NCBI RefSeq assembly: GCF_000685075.1
Contig: NZ_BAYD01000014.1
Span: 62,001 to 126,000, forward strand
From: Paraburkholderia oxyphila NBRC 105797
Lineage (GTDB): Bacteria > Pseudomonadota > Gammaproteobacteria > Burkholderiales > Burkholderiaceae
Direction: 5' to 3'
Length of the DNA: 64,000 bases
Each line of letters opens with the position of its first letter. Within the stretch, counting starts at the first letter, position 1. Positions 17,618 through 27,242 of this stretch are shown piece by piece. Made by a program: the position numbers and the translations under genes. The notes under the pieces are model-generated. The model had not been told where the DNA came from and ran no database searches. It was given only the letters and a program-made list of their open reading frames with translations.

Positions 17618-18361
17618 GTGTCCCCAAGACGTATCTCCAGACCGCTCATTCCGCTCGCCGCGCCGCTTTTGGCCGCATTGCTGTTCGGCACGACCGGAAT
17701 CTTCAGCGCAGCGTCCGCCCAGACCCCACAGCCCAAAGCCCCCGACACGATAGAAGCGCGCGTGCAGGGCTGCACCGCGTGTCACGGCTCGCACGGCCAG
17801 GGGACCGACAACGACTACTTCCCGCGCCTCGCCGGCAAACCGGCGGAGTACCTGTACAACCAGTTGATGAATTTTCGCGAGGGCCGCCGCAAGTACCCTC
17901 CGATGAATTACCTGGTCACCTATCTCTCCGACGACTACCTGCACGAGATCGCGACGTACTTCTCGCAGCAGCGGCCGCCCTATCCGGCGCCTTCCAGGCC
18001 GACGGTCGGAGACAGCACGCTCGCGCACGGCCGCGAGATCGTGCTGCACGGCGACCCGGCGCGGCAGGTGCCCGCGTGCGCGGCCTGCCACGGCATGAAG
18101 CTCACGGGCATGGAGCCGGCCATTCCAGGTCTCGTCGGCCTGCATTCGGACTACATCAGCGCGCAGATCGGCGCCTGGCGCTCGGGCTCGCGCCATGCCA
18201 AGGCGCCCGATTGCATGCATGAGGTCGCCACGCGCCTCACGGACGATGACGTGAACGCGGTCGCGGCCTGGCTCTCGACGCAAAGCGCGCCACAAAATCC
18301 CGTGCCGGCAGCGGCTGGCTCGTTGAAGACGCCGCTTGCCTGCGGCAGCGAACCGCAATAA
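17618..18361 (+). CDS. Di-heme cytochrome c (c4/c553-like)
   Basis: Periplasmic electron carrier of 247 residues. A signal peptide ends near AASA-Q; two c-type heme sites follow, CTACHG and CAACHG, each in a cytochrome c553-like half, with Met ligands likely in the PPMNY and later segments. The GTG at 17618 is chosen over ATG 17606 because GGAG lies six bases upstream of it. The stop is 21 bases before the tri-heme cytochrome gene, indicating an operon that delivers electrons toward terminal oxidases. Confidence 0.85.
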   Translation: MSPRRISRPLIPLAAPLLAALLFGTTGIFSAASAQTPQPKAPDTIEARVQGCTACHGSHGQGTDNDYFPRLAGKPAEYLYNQLMNFREGRRKYPPMNYLVTYLSDDYLHEIATYFSQQRPPYPAPSRPTVGDSTLAHGREIVLHGDPARQVPACAACHGMKLTGMEPAIPGLVGLHSDYISAQIGAWRSGSRHAKAPDCMHEVATRLTDDDVNAVAAWLSTQSAPQNPVPAAAGSLKTPLACGSEPQ

Positions 18362-18382
18362 GGCGCCGGGGGAGACAGCCAT

Positions 18383-19678
18383 ATGAACCGCAAGTCCCTG
18401 TTCGCACTTTCCGCAGTCGTCGTCACCGCCCTCGCCGCGCTCGTGCCGGTGCTGTGGACCGGCAACGACTATCTGCGCAACAGCTCGGCGCAGGCGGCCA
18501 CGCCCGTCGATCAGTCCGATCTCATCAAGAAGGGCGAGTATCTCGCGCGCGCTGGCGACTGCGTCGCCTGCCATACCGTGCGCGGCGGCCAGCTCTTCGC
18601 GGGCGGCCTGCCGATGGCGACGCCGTTCGGCACGCTCTATACGCCGAACATCACGCCCGACGACCAGTACGGCATCGGCAAGTGGAGCGCCGACGACTTC
18701 TATCGCGCCATGCACACGGGCCGCTCGAAGGACGGCAGCCTGCTCTATCCGGCCTTCCCGTTCACGAGCTACACGAAGGTCTCGCGCGCCGACGCGGACG
18801 CGATCTACGCGTACCTGCGCTCGGTGCCGCCGGTGAACGTGCCGAGCCGCCCGCACGAGCTCAAGTTCCCGTTCAACAACCGCAACCTGCTGATCGGCTG
18901 GCGCACGCTGTTCTTCCGTGAAGGCGAGTACAAGCCCGACCCGACCAAATCGGTCGAATGGAACCGCGGCGCGTATCTGGTCGAGGGCCTCGGCCACTGC
19001 GCCATGTGTCACACGTCGATCAACATGATGGGCGGGCCGGTCAACTCGTCAGCGTTCGCAGGCGGCCTGATCCCGTTGCAGAACTGGTATGCGCCCTCGC
19101 TCACCTCGAGCGAAGGCGGCCTCGGCGACTGGGACATCAAGGACATTACGAGCCTGCTGAAGACCGGCGTCTCGGAACGCGGCGCGGTGTTCGGCCCGAT
19201 GGCGGACGTCATTCATAACAGTCTGCAATATCTCTCGGAAGACGATATCCAGGCGATGGCGACGTATCTCAAGACGATTCCGCAAAAGAAGGAAGCGCCT
19301 GAGCAGATGCAGATGGAAACGTCCGAAGCGTTCGGAGGCGAACTCTTACAGCAAGGTCAGAAGATCTACCATGACCAGTGTGCAAAGTGCCACGCGGAAA
19401 ACGGCCTCGGCATGCCGCCGAACTTCCCGCCGCTCGCGAACAATCAGTCGATCCAGATGAAATCGGCTGTGAATCCGATCCGTATGGTGCTCAACGGCGG
19501 CTATCCGCCCAGCACGCAGGGCAATCCGCGCCCGTACGGCATGCCGCCGTTCGCACAAGCGCTGTCCAACCAGGAGGTGGCGGCGGTCGTGACGTTCATC
19601 CGCATGACGTGGGGCAACAAGGGCACGCCGGTGTCCCCGCAACAGGTGGCCGATCTGCGCTCCGCGCCGCTCGACTGA
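18383..19678 (+). CDS. Tri-heme cytochrome c, dehydrogenase subunit type
   Basis: A 431-residue protein with an N-terminal signal/anchor helix and three heme sites: CVACHT, CAMCHT and CAKCHA. The order and spacing match the cytochrome subunits of membrane alcohol, gluconate or sorbose dehydrogenases, which pass electrons to ubiquinone or oxidase. GGGGGAGA precedes the ATG. Unlike most such genes it has no flavoprotein or quinoprotein gene alongside; its neighbour is instead the di-heme cytochrome. Confidence 0.87.
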   Translation: MNRKSLFALSAVVVTALAALVPVLWTGNDYLRNSSAQAATPVDQSDLIKKGEYLARAGDCVACHTVRGGQLFAGGLPMATPFGTLYTPNITPDDQYGIGKWSADDFYRAMHTGRSKDGSLLYPAFPFTSYTKVSRADADAIYAYLRSVPPVNVPSRPHELKFPFNNRNLLIGWRTLFFREGEYKPDPTKSVEWNRGAYLVEGLGHCAMCHTSINMMGGPVNSSAFAGGLIPLQNWYAPSLTSSEGGLGDWDIKDITSLLKTGVSERGAVFGPMADVIHNSLQYLSEDDIQAMATYLKTIPQKKEAPEQMQMETSEAFGGELLQQGQKIYHDQCAKCHAENGLGMPPNFPPLANNQSIQMKSAVNPIRMVLNGGYPPSTQGNPRPYGMPPFAQALSNQEVAAVVTFIRMTWGNKGTPVSPQQVADLRSAPLD

Positions 19679-19709
19679 CGCGCGTTTGCTATAGTGGCGT
19701 CTGCCTGAC

Positions 19710-19747
19710 AAGGGCGCAGCCGGCAAAGCACCGCCGGCTGCGCCCTT
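19710..19747. terminator. Strong hairpin after the cytochrome operon
   Basis: A perfect 15-bp stem, AAGGGCGCAGCCGGC with GCCGGCTGCGCCCTT, and an 8-base loop, starting 31 bases after the stop. No T run follows, so it is terminator-like or an mRNA-stabilising hairpin rather than a classical intrinsic terminator. Confidence 0.6.
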
Positions 19748-19785
19748 CGCTATTGCTGGAGCAAGAAGAACAAGGAGTTGTCGTC

Positions 19786-20406
19786 ATGAAAGCGGGTGAG
19801 CGTCTGAACAGCATTACGCACCTCGTGGGCGCGTTGCTGTCGGTCGCAGGGCTGGTATCGCTCGTCACGCTCGGGGCGCTCGATCACGACGCGTACAAGG
19901 TCGTGAGCTTTGCCGTCTACGGCGCGATGCTGTGCGCGCTGTACACCGTCTCCACGCTGTATCACGGCGTGCGCGGGCCGCGCGTGAAGGCCGTGCTGCA
20001 GAAGTGCGATCATGCCGCGATCTATCTGCTGATCGCGGGCAGCTATACTCCGTTCTCGCTCGTCACGCTGCGCGGGCCGTGGGGCTGGTCGCTCTTCGGC
20101 GTGAGCTGGGGGCTTGCCGCGCTCGGCATCGTGCAGGAGCTCACGCTCGGACGCCGTACGCGCGTGCTTTCGATGGTGCTCTACGTGGTGATGGGCTGGC
20201 TCGCGCTGGTCGCGGTCAAGCCGCTCATCGGGGCGCTGCCGGCCGCCGGCACGGCGTGGCTGCTGGCAGGCGGCATCGTCTATAGCATCGGCATTTATTT
20301 TTTCGTCAACGACGAACGTATCCGGCACGGACATGGTATCTGGCATCTGTTCGTGCTCGCCGGGAGCGTCTGTCAATTCGTGAGCGTCGCGGGCTACGTC
20401 GCTTGA
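19786..20406 (+). CDS. Hemolysin III / YqfA family membrane protein
   Basis: A 206-residue inner-membrane protein with seven hydrophobic segments, of the PAQR-like HlyIII family. Conserved residues include NSITHLVGA in helix 1, STLYHG after helix 2, DHAAIYLLIAGSYTP, and the C-terminal GIWHLFVLAGS, which supply the His/Asp metal site of the family. AAGGAG lies eight bases before the ATG. Despite the name, most members are not hemolysins. It is separated from the cytochrome operon by a strong hairpin. Confidence 0.88.
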   Translation: MKAGERLNSITHLVGALLSVAGLVSLVTLGALDHDAYKVVSFAVYGAMLCALYTVSTLYHGVRGPRVKAVLQKCDHAAIYLLIAGSYTPFSLVTLRGPWGWSLFGVSWGLAALGIVQELTLGRRTRVLSMVLYVVMGWLALVAVKPLIGALPAAGTAWLLAGGIVYSIGIYFFVNDERIRHGHGIWHLFVLAGSVCQFVSVAGYVA

Positions 20407-20706
20407 TGCGCCCCGCCGGGGCCACATCAGGCAACTGCGGGAGGCAACCCCAAGGCAACCCTGGTCAGCCACCGGGCGGCCATGGCGCACGAAGCAAATG
20501 CGAAGACCATCGCGCGGCGGCCGCAGTGTCCGCGGCCGCGCGATGCAACTTTACGCCAGCCGGCGGGTCTGCATAGACCGTCGACACGCGGCGCGCGCAC
20601 TGGCGCGCCGTCCGAATGAACGCGAGCGGGCGCATCCGCAGCGCTCGCGGCGCGCCGTAACCGGCAGCGCCGCGCCGCTCGCGCCACTGCAATACAACAG
20701 GTCTTT
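20407..20706. other. Long GC-rich leader upstream of rhlE
   Basis: 300 noncoding bases. The main feature is a perfect 11-bp inverted repeat, CATCGCGCGGC (20508-20518) with GCCGCGCGATG (20534-20544). A second pair, GCGAGCG/CGCTCGC, is at 20622-20648. No T tail follows either. Such structure before a helicase gene could mediate autoregulation. Confidence 0.45.
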
Positions 20707-22350
20707 ATGTCTTTCGATTCTCTCGGCTTGTCCGAACCGCTGGTCCGTGCTGTCAATGAGCTTGGCTACACCACTCCCACGCCCATCCAGTCGCAAGCCA
20801 TTCCCGCCGTGCTGAACGGCGGCGACCTGCTCGCCGGCGCCCAGACCGGCACCGGCAAGACCGCAGGCTTCACGCTGCCCATCCTGCAACGTCTGACCGA
20901 CATGCCGCCGGCCGCTACGGCCAAGCGCGTCGTGCGTGCCCTCATTCTCACGCCCACGCGCGAGCTGGCCGCCCAGGTCGAGGAAAGCGTGCGTGCCTAC
21001 GGCAAGTATCTGAAGCTCAAGTCGACGGTGATGTTCGGCGGCGTGGGCATCAATCCGCAGATCGACGCCCTCAAGCGCGGCGTGGACATCGTGGTCGCGA
21101 CGCCGGGCCGTCTGCTCGATCACATGCAGCAAAAGACCATCGATCTCTCGCATATCGAGATCCTCGTGCTCGACGAAGCCGACCGCATGCTCGACATGGG
21201 CTTCATCCACGACATCAAGCGCGTGCTCGCGAAGCTGCCGCCGAAGCGCCAGAACCTGCTCTTCTCGGCCACCTTCGCCGACGAAATCAAGGCGCTCGCC
21301 GACAGCCTGCTCGACTCGCCCGCGCTCATCGAAGTCGCGCGACGCAATACCACGGCGGAAACGGTCGCGCAGAAGGTCTACCCCGTCGATCGCGACCGCA
21401 AGCGCGAGTTGCTCACGCATCTGATCCGCCAGCACAACTGGTTCCAGGTGCTCGTGTTCACGCGCACCAAGCACGGTGCGAACCGCCTGGCCGAGCAGCT
21501 CACCAAGGACGGCATCAGCGCGCTCGCGATCCACGGCAACAAGAGCCAGTCGGCCCGCACGCGCGCCTTGAGCGAATTCAAGGACGGCACGCTGCAGGTG
21601 CTCGTGGCCACCGACATCGCGGCGCGCGGCATCGACATCGACCAGTTGCCGCATGTGGTCAATTTCGACCTGCCGAACGTGCCCGAGGACTACGTGCACC
21701 GCATCGGTCGCACGGGCCGCGCGGGCGCGACGGGCGAAGCGGTGTCGCTCGTCTGCGTGGACGAGCATCAGCTACTGAAGGACATCGAAAGGCTCATCAA
21801 GCGTCCGGTGCCGCAAGAGGTCATTGCGGGCTTCGAGCCGGACCCGAACGCGAAGCCCGAGCCGATCCTGCGCCGTGGTCAGCAGCAAGGGCGCGGGCAG
21901 CGTCAGGGGCAAGGCCAGGGACGTGGCGCTGCAGGTAATGGGGTCAATGCGGCAGCGGCCAAGCCTGCACAGGGACGCGACTCGCGTGACGGCAACCGCG
22001 AGGGTGGCCGCGAAGGTGGTCGTGAAGGCAACCGCGCGCAGTCCGCCAACGGTGGCGGCAATCGCCAAAACAACGGTGGCAACGGCGTTGGCAACAACGG
22101 CGGCCAGCGCCCGGCCAAGCCCGCCGCGCCGAACGGCGTGCGCACGGCCAAGCCGGTGAAGCAGCAAGGCGCGAATCACGGCGCCCAAGGCGGCCGTGGC
22201 GAACACACGCGCCGCGAAAGCCAGCGCGGCGTGTCGCACGAAAGCGCGCTGGGCCGTCCGCAGCGCAAGCCGCAATCGAATCCGGGCGCACTGCTCGGCG
22301 GCCGTCCGGGCGGCTCACGCCGCGACGGCAACGGCCAGCGCGACCGTTAA
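20707..22350 (+). CDS. rhlE: DEAD-box RNA helicase RhlE
   Basis: ATP-dependent RNA helicase used in ribosome assembly and RNA decay. The 547-residue protein has the Q motif, motif I AQTGTGKT, motif II DEAD, motif III SAT and motif [12 protein letters not shown] in a standard two-domain core (to about residue 375). The remaining 170 residues are Gly/Arg/Asn/Gln-rich, with GREGG-type repeats, and are probably a disordered RNA-binding tail. The core resembles RhlE more than SrmB or DeaD. A clear terminator follows. Confidence 0.93.
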   Translation: MSFDSLGLSEPLVRAVNELGYTTPTPIQSQAIPAVLNGGDLLAGAQTGTGKTAGFTLPILQRLTDMPPAATAKRVVRALILTPTRELAAQVEESVRAYGKYLKLKSTVMFGGVGINPQIDALKRGVDIVVATPGRLLDHMQQKTIDLSHIEILVLDEADRMLDMGFIHDIKRVLAKLPPKRQNLLFSATFADEIKALADSLLDSPALIEVARRNTTAETVAQKVYPVDRDRKRELLTHLIRQHNWFQVLVFTRTKHGANRLAEQLTKDGISALAIHGNKSQSARTRALSEFKDGTLQVLVATDIAARGIDIDQLPHVVNFDLPNVPEDYVHRIGRTGRAGATGEAVSLVCVDEHQLLKDIERLIKRPVPQEVIAGFEPDPNAKPEPILRRGQQQGRGQRQGQGQGRGAAGNGVNAAAAKPAQGRDSRDGNREGGREGGREGNRAQSANGGGNRQNNGGNGVGNNGGQRPAKPAAPNGVRTAKPVKQQGANHGAQGGRGEHTRRESQRGVSHESALGRPQRKPQSNPGALLGGRPGGSRRDGNGQRDR

Positions 22351-22398
22351 TCGACATTGGCGCCGCGCGCGAGCAATGCCTCGCGCAAGTGCAAGTAC

Positions 22399-22430
22399 AA
22401 AGGCCCGCTTTCTAGCGGGCCTTTGTGTTT
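22399..22430 (+). terminator. Intrinsic terminator of rhlE
   Basis: AAAGGCCCGC and GCGGGCCTTT form a 10-bp stem with a 6-base loop, followed by GTGTTTTC. It starts 49 bases after the rhlE stop. Confidence 0.85.
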
Positions 22431-22475
22431 TCTGCCTGGCAAGAAGCGCCCACTGGCGCGTGCAGGGGGCGTACT

Positions 22476-23324
22476 TCAGCGGAAGAACACGTGCTGCGTG
22501 ATCTTCGCGAGCGGATAGTGCACGCTCGGCTGAATCTTCGCGGGAATGTCGAGCGGCTTGAGCAGCATCTTCACGCACATATCGGCGGAAAGATTGTGGC
22601 GCACGAGCTTGTTCACACGCGCCGTGAGCTCACGGTTGTAGGCGTGATCCTTCACGCGGTCGGGATAGCGAATCGCGAACACGTGACGCAATGCGATCTC
22701 CGAATCCTCGTTCTTGATCTCCATCACGCGACGCGTGAGCGCACCGAGCACGGCGAGACGCCCGTGCCCGTCGACCTGGTTGTATTTCTTGAAGTAGCGG
22801 AAAAAGTGCTTGTAGTGGCGCACTTCGTCGCTGCGGATGTTGTCGGTGATTTCCTTGAGCACCGGCTCGTCCGAGCATTCGCCAATTGCGCGATAGAGCG
22901 TAGCCGTGCCCGTCTCCACCACGCAGCGCGCGACCATTTCGAGCGCCCGCGTGCGCTCGAACTCCTCAAACGAACAGGTCTTCGAATACTCTTCGATGAA
23001 GTTCTGGAAGGCCGTGTCCCAGTCGAATTCGGGCCACACGTACTGGATATAGGTCTTCAGCGCGCGGCCATGCTGAAGTTCCTCATGCTCCCACTCGTTG
23101 TTGAGCCACTCGGAGACTTCCGGATCGCCGTTGAAGAAGACGCTGAGGTTGCTCGTGTAAAGGTCCGAGCCGCTTTCGATGAACGAGGACGCACAGAGCA
23201 GCAGCAGCAGGTCTTCGTTGGCGCGGGCACGCTGACGGTCAATCCGCGTAAGGTCGATATCTTCGATGCGCCAGGGCATCACATAGCCAGGTTCAATGTC
23301 ATTGCGCATTCTGTCGTGCTCCAA
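22476..23324 (-). CDS. Ferritin-like di-iron protein
   Basis: A 282-residue soluble protein with a complete ferritin-like four-helix metal site: E50, E82-x2-H85, E137, and E167-x2-H170. The spacing and the EWEHEELQHGRAL and SDEVRHYKHF helices resemble di-iron oxidases and desaturases of the acyl-ACP desaturase/R2 type more than iron-storage ferritin. Several ATG codons lie near the start (23324, 23309); the downstream one is also plausible. It is monocistronic, and convergent with rhlE. The substrate is unknown. Confidence 0.82.
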   Translation of the reverse strand: MEHDRMRNDIEPGYVMPWRIEDIDLTRIDRQRARANEDLLLLLCASSFIESGSDLYTSNLSVFFNGDPEVSEWLNNEWEHEELQHGRALKTYIQYVWPEFDWDTAFQNFIEEYSKTCSFEEFERTRALEMVARCVVETGTATLYRAIGECSDEPVLKEITDNIRSDEVRHYKHFFRYFKKYNQVDGHGRLAVLGALTRRVMEIKNEDSEIALRHVFAIRYPDRVKDHAYNRELTARVNKLVRHNLSADMCVKMLLKPLDIPAKIQPSVHYPLAKITQHVFFR

Positions 23325-24200
23325 AGCGGTAGCTCTGTGCGCGGCACGCCACCGGTTTGGCGACCCGGTCTTGCGTTCCCGCCGCGTAGTGAAAGGTACC
23401 AGCCGTGATTACTTCATCTTAGCTGTTGTTTCGCGAAGCTGCAGTCTGAGAGCACAGACCGATCCCGCTTGCCGCAGTTCCGGGAAGAGTCAACTTGTAA
23501 GGCGCCTGCGAGCGCATTGTCATGCCTTCATCCGGCACTCATGGGCGTCGCGGCAGGGACATCGACCGCTTCGCTAAAGGTACATCTCGCCGTCCCCGTC
23601 TGCGCCGGATGCCCGCAAAGCCGCATCCGGCGGGCCTGGCACGCCCCGCGACGCGACCGAGAACGCGCGCTTGCGGCAAATGCACGCGCGACATCGTCTG
23701 CCGTTACACCTGCCGCCGCCCCGGAACCGAGGAATACCTCCACGCTGCCCGCTTGACGGCCTCGCACATGCACGAGCTGATGGGGCACGAGTGCGCACCC
23801 GCGCAATCGGAGAACCCTGCGCGGATTTGCACCGGCATCGAATCCGGCTCTCTGCGCATTGCGCACTGCGGCAAGAACTTGAAGTGAAATCAAGGATTTG
23901 CGCGCGCGGCACCACCGCCGCGACGCACACGGAATGTCAAACAGAATATTTTCGGGGTGTGGTTTGTACAACGCAGGGCGGTTGACTACACTCCAGTTCC
24001 CCGGCGCCGATCCGGGCTGGATGCCGTTTGGACTGTTTGCCGCCACCTGCCGGATCCGTGGCGCATGACAACCAAAGGACCGCACATCCGGCACCTCGCG
24101 CGCTGTTGCAGGCTTTCGCTCACGCCCACCGCATGATTGTCATCACGCCGCCCCGCGGGCCGCGATGCATGACCTCTGATGCGGCAACATGGAGAGAACG
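23325..24200. other. Large intergenic region
   Basis: 876 bases between the divergent ferritin-like gene and a small gene. Short open frames exist on both strands (for example 23522-23887 on the plus strand, with several Cys and His), but start signals are poor and composition is Arg/Ala/Pro-rich as expected by chance at this GC. I see no RNA gene. Confidence 0.4.
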
Positions 24201-24398
24201 ATGCTGAGTCCGCATGAATTCGCCACCCTGCTGCTAGTGAAGGACGCCCCTAACCAGATCGACATGGAACGCGAAGAACTCGACGCCCTCCTCGAACGAC
24301 AGCTCGTCCAACTGGAGCGGCTCGCTTCCGGCCTCCAGCAATGGCGACTTACAGAAATCGGCGACTCTGCGTTGCGCGCCATCAAACGATTTTCATAA
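24201..24398 (+). CDS. Small conserved Burkholderia protein
   Basis: A 65-residue soluble protein beginning MLSPHEFATLLLVKDAP, with a helical middle (MEREELDALLERQLVQLERL) and a basic end. I recognise it as a type of short hypothetical protein recurring in Burkholderia genomes, with no known role. The start at 24201 has GGAGAGA four bases upstream; the upstream ATG at 24189 overlaps that site and is less likely. No neighbour suggests a function. Confidence 0.72.
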   Translation: MLSPHEFATLLLVKDAPNQIDMEREELDALLERQLVQLERLASGLQQWRLTEIGDSALRAIKRFS

Positions 24399-24706
24399 CG
24401 GGACGGGCTGGCGGTTCTCACGCGCCGGCCTGATTCCCCTGCTGATGCTTCGCTAATTTTCTCGACCCGCTCGGACGCGGGAACCGTCCGCCAGCGTGGT
24501 TTGTCGAGACCTTCCCCGATGCAGGCGCACGGCTGTAGACGTTCGCCTGCAGTGCATGGTCACGCGGACCCGCGCGCTTCATGCCCGCGTGACCATTTTT
24601 TTCCGCGCCCGAGCATCCAGAAGGTGCCCGGTGCGGGGCGCTTGCCCTGCCCGGTGCGTGAATGCTCTCTGTCGATTCCGCTTCTACCCGCCTCGCCCTG
24701 CTGCGC
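24399..24706. other. Intergenic region ending in a strong terminator
   Basis: 308 bases without a gene on the plus strand. The first 200 contain GC-rich inverted segments and end at the terminator at 24556-24602; a small RNA is possible. Confidence 0.4.
24556..24602 (+). terminator. Strong intrinsic terminator
   Basis: ATGGTCACGCGG (24556-24567) pairs perfectly with CCGCGTGACCAT (24585-24596), followed at once by seven T residues. It lies 158 bases past the stop of the nearest plus-strand gene, an unusual distance. Confidence 0.9.
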
Positions 24707-25087
24707 TCAGCCGCCGCGCAGGGTCGAATCGGCCGACGCGCGCCAGGAGAGCGCCTGGGCGCGCTGCTCGTTGAGATACGTCACCCATTGGTTGCGCCCC
24801 TGCGCTTCTGCGAGCGCGCCGTGAGCGGCGTATTGCTGCGCGAGACCCGCCTGGAAGCTGCAGAACTGCGCCTGGGGCAGCTTGCCGTGGCGGGTGGCCA
24901 CCCAGGCGTCATAGACCGCCGAATAGACGGCCTGCGTGTCGGCGCCGTAGTCGGTCGGCTGGCCGCACGTCTGCTGCAACTGAGCGAACGGCGGCGCGCG
25001 CCAGCCGCCGATGAGCCCCGACGTATTGGCGCATCCGGCACACGCGGCGGCCAGCACCGCTGCGCCGATCATCGCAAGTCCACGCAT
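24707..25087 (-). CDS. Predicted small lipoprotein
   Basis: A 126-residue secreted protein. A hydrophobic signal ends at C16 or C19 (LAAACAGC), which suggests lipidation although the lipobox is not a perfect match. The mature part has two further Cys in CGQPTDYG and FCSFQAG, which may form a disulphide. I do not recognise a family. The start is MRGLAMIG at 25087, with AAGGGGAAC upstream. Confidence 0.65.
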   Translation of the reverse strand: MRGLAMIGAAVLAAACAGCANTSGLIGGWRAPPFAQLQQTCGQPTDYGADTQAVYSAVYDAWVATRHGKLPQAQFCSFQAGLAQQYAAHGALAEAQGRNQWVTYLNEQRAQALSWRASADSTLRGG

Positions 25088-25412
25088 AGCGTTCCCCTTG
25101 TCCTCATTGCCCTCGTTGTCCTCATTGCCCTCGTTGCCCTTGATCTGCGGGTTTCAGGCGGTTTCGATCATGCAGACTATTGTCGCATCGCGCGGCGCGC
25201 GCCACACCCTGGCCGTACGGCCAAAGTGCCATGGCATGTACAGGCCGCCCGCGCGCCCACCCGCCGCGAGCCCCGACAAGAGGGTCGCCACGCCCGTCGT
25301 CCGGCCCCTGCAAAAGCACGTATCATGGCATTTTCAACCTTCCCGCCTCGCCGGCTCACGCGGCCCCGCCGCCTGGCCTGGCCATCCTGCCTCCCGCACT
25401 TTCGTCTTGCGC
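25088..25412. other. Divergent intergenic region
   Basis: 325 bases between the lipoprotein and the HAD gene. It includes two copies of an 18-bp repeat beginning TGTCCTCATTGCCCTCGT (25099-25134) followed by a partial third; no other feature is clear. Confidence 0.45.
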
Positions 25413-26099
25413 ATGATCGACCATCTCATCTGCGACTGTGACGGCGTACTCGTCGACAGTGAAGTCATTGCCGACCACGTCCTCTTCGATACGCTCAGCC
25501 GCACCTTTCCCGGTGTCGACTTTCGCGCCGCCGTGGCGACCGCATTCGGCCAGCAGACCTCGCGTTTTCTCGCCGATGTCGCCGCACGCTTCAATCTGAC
25601 CCTGCCCGAGCATTTTCTCGAAACGATCGATCACAACTGCGAAGTCGCCATCGCCGAATCGGTGTGTCCGATCAACGGCGTGCGCGACGCGCTGCGTCAG
25701 GTCGCGCTGCCGGCCGCAGTGGTCTCGAACAGCCGGCTCACGCGCGTGCACGCTTCGGTGCGGCGCGCCGGGCTCGACGCGATCTTCGGCGAGCGCATCT
25801 TCAGCGCCGAGCAGGTCGAGCGGCCCAAGCCTTATCCGGACATCTATCTGCACGCGGCCTCGGCGCTCGGCGTGGAGCCGGCGCGCTGCCTCGTCGTCGA
25901 GGACAGCCTTTCGGGCCTGAACGCCGCGCGCTCGGCGGGCATGAAGACGATCGCCTTCGTCGGCGCGAGCCATATCCCGTCGGGCTATGCCGACGTGCTG
26001 CGCGAGATGGGCATCACGCGCATCATGAAGCACATGGATGAGTTGCCTGCGCTCGTCGAGGCCGGCGTGCGCGGCGAATTCGGCGATCAACAGTCGTAA
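25413..26099 (+). CDS. HAD-superfamily hydrolase (phosphatase/phosphoglucomutase-like)
   Basis: A 228-residue cytoplasmic enzyme with all HAD motifs: DCDGVLVDSE (nucleophile D8 and acid D10) at the N-terminus, motif II Ser in AAVVSNSR, the Lys in VERPKPYPDIY, and the acidic VVEDSLSG. The helical cap after motif I is subclass I, as in beta-phosphoglucomutase and phosphoglycolate phosphatase. ATG 25413 is the natural start; the open frame upstream is not HAD-like. The substrate is not deducible. Confidence 0.87.
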   Translation: MIDHLICDCDGVLVDSEVIADHVLFDTLSRTFPGVDFRAAVATAFGQQTSRFLADVAARFNLTLPEHFLETIDHNCEVAIAESVCPINGVRDALRQVALPAAVVSNSRLTRVHASVRRAGLDAIFGERIFSAEQVERPKPYPDIYLHAASALGVEPARCLVVEDSLSGLNAARSAGMKTIAFVGASHIPSGYADVLREMGITRIMKHMDELPALVEAGVRGEFGDQQS

Positions 26100-26339
26100 G
26101 CGCCGCCGTAACTGCGGTCATAAACGTGGTCGTAACTGCGGCCGTAACCGTAAGGTGTAACCACGCGTTACCTCCTGCGAGGGGTAGCGCGGCGCGCGCT
26201 GCCCGCGCCGGCGTTTGCGCGCGCAAAACGACAAGCGGCGCGTGAGCCGCAAGGCCACGCGCCATTATCGAAACTGTGATGCCGGCGGCGTCCGGACCGA
26301 CGCGTCAAGGCGCTTTCCGGCCCGGCAGCGCCGAGCGCC

Positions 26340-27059
26340 TTACGCCGGCTCGGCGCAGCGCTCGCGCGCCTGCGCGAGCGACTCGCGGAACGCCACCAGC
26401 TCGGCGATCGTCAGCATCGGCAGGTTGTGCAGCTTCGCGAAATCGTCGACCTGCTGGCCGCGCGCCATCGTGCCATCCGGATTCATCAGCTCGCACAGCA
26501 CGCCGGCGGGCGCGAGGCCCGCGAGCACGGCCAGATCGACGGTGCCTTCGGTATGGCCGCGGCGCGCCAGCACCCCGCCCGGCTGCGCGCGCAGCGGGAA
26601 CACGTGGCCGGGGCGCACGATGTCGGCAGGCTTCGCGTTCGGGGCGATGGCCGCGCGGATCGTCGTCACGCGGTCGGCGGCGGACACGCCCGTGCTCACG
26701 CCGTCGCGCGCCTCGATCGACACCGTGAACGCGGTACGGTTGCGGCTTTCGTTGTGCGGAACCATGGGCGGCAGCTCGAGCGCGCGCACCTTCTCGTCGG
26801 ACAGGCACAGGCACACGATGCCGCTGCATTCGCGGATGAACAGCGCCATCGTCTCGGGCGTAAGGCGCTCGGCGGCCAGCACGAGATCGGCTTCGTCTTC
26901 GCGGTCGTGGTCGTCCTGCAGCACGACCGGACGGCCTTCGCGCATGGCCTGCAGCGCGGCGGCAATGCGGGGCGGCACCGGTTCGGTGTCGAGCAGGGGA
27001 AGATCGTCGATGGCGTCGAGCAGCGGCTCGACAGTTACAGCATTGCGGGTAAAGGACAT
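26340..27059 (-). CDS. ribB: 3,4-dihydroxy-2-butanone 4-phosphate synthase
   Basis: Riboflavin-pathway enzyme that converts ribulose 5-phosphate to dihydroxybutanone phosphate. The 239-residue product has the acidic active-site loop [32 protein letters not shown] in two conserved parts, and HTEGTVDL. It ends without a RibA domain, so it is the stand-alone form, consistent with a second copy under flavin control. The start MSFTRNAV at 27059 has GAGGAG eight bases upstream. The FMN riboswitch in the leader is expected to shut it off when flavin is plentiful. Confidence 0.95.
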   Translation of the reverse strand: MSFTRNAVTVEPLLDAIDDLPLLDTEPVPPRIAAALQAMREGRPVVLQDDHDREDEADLVLAAERLTPETMALFIRECSGIVCLCLSDEKVRALELPPMVPHNESRNRTAFTVSIEARDGVSTGVSAADRVTTIRAAIAPNAKPADIVRPGHVFPLRAQPGGVLARRGHTEGTVDLAVLAGLAPAGVLCELMNPDGTMARGQQVDDFAKLHNLPMLTIAELVAFRESLAQARERCAEPA

Positions 27060-27242
27060 GTGAAACGCTCCTCGCAAGAGTTGGGCGAAAAACGTTTCAG
27101 GGCATTGCAAACAGACAGGAATCCCCGGCGCGCGGCATCAGGCGCGCGCCGCCGGAACACGACGCCAGGGCGTCGCGCGCAGGCCGGCGCGGGCTGAAAA
27201 GCCGCGGCGGATGGGCAAACATGACCATCTGCACATCTTCTT

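Noticed and set aside
23522..23887. 121-codon plus-strand frame with several Cys and His
   Set aside because: No ribosome binding site, Arg/Pro-rich composition and equally long frames on the opposite strand; treated as chance.
25099..25134. 18-bp duplicate near the lipoprotein start considered as an attachment site
   Set aside because: Only two tandem copies of simple CT-rich sequence, with no tRNA or integrase.
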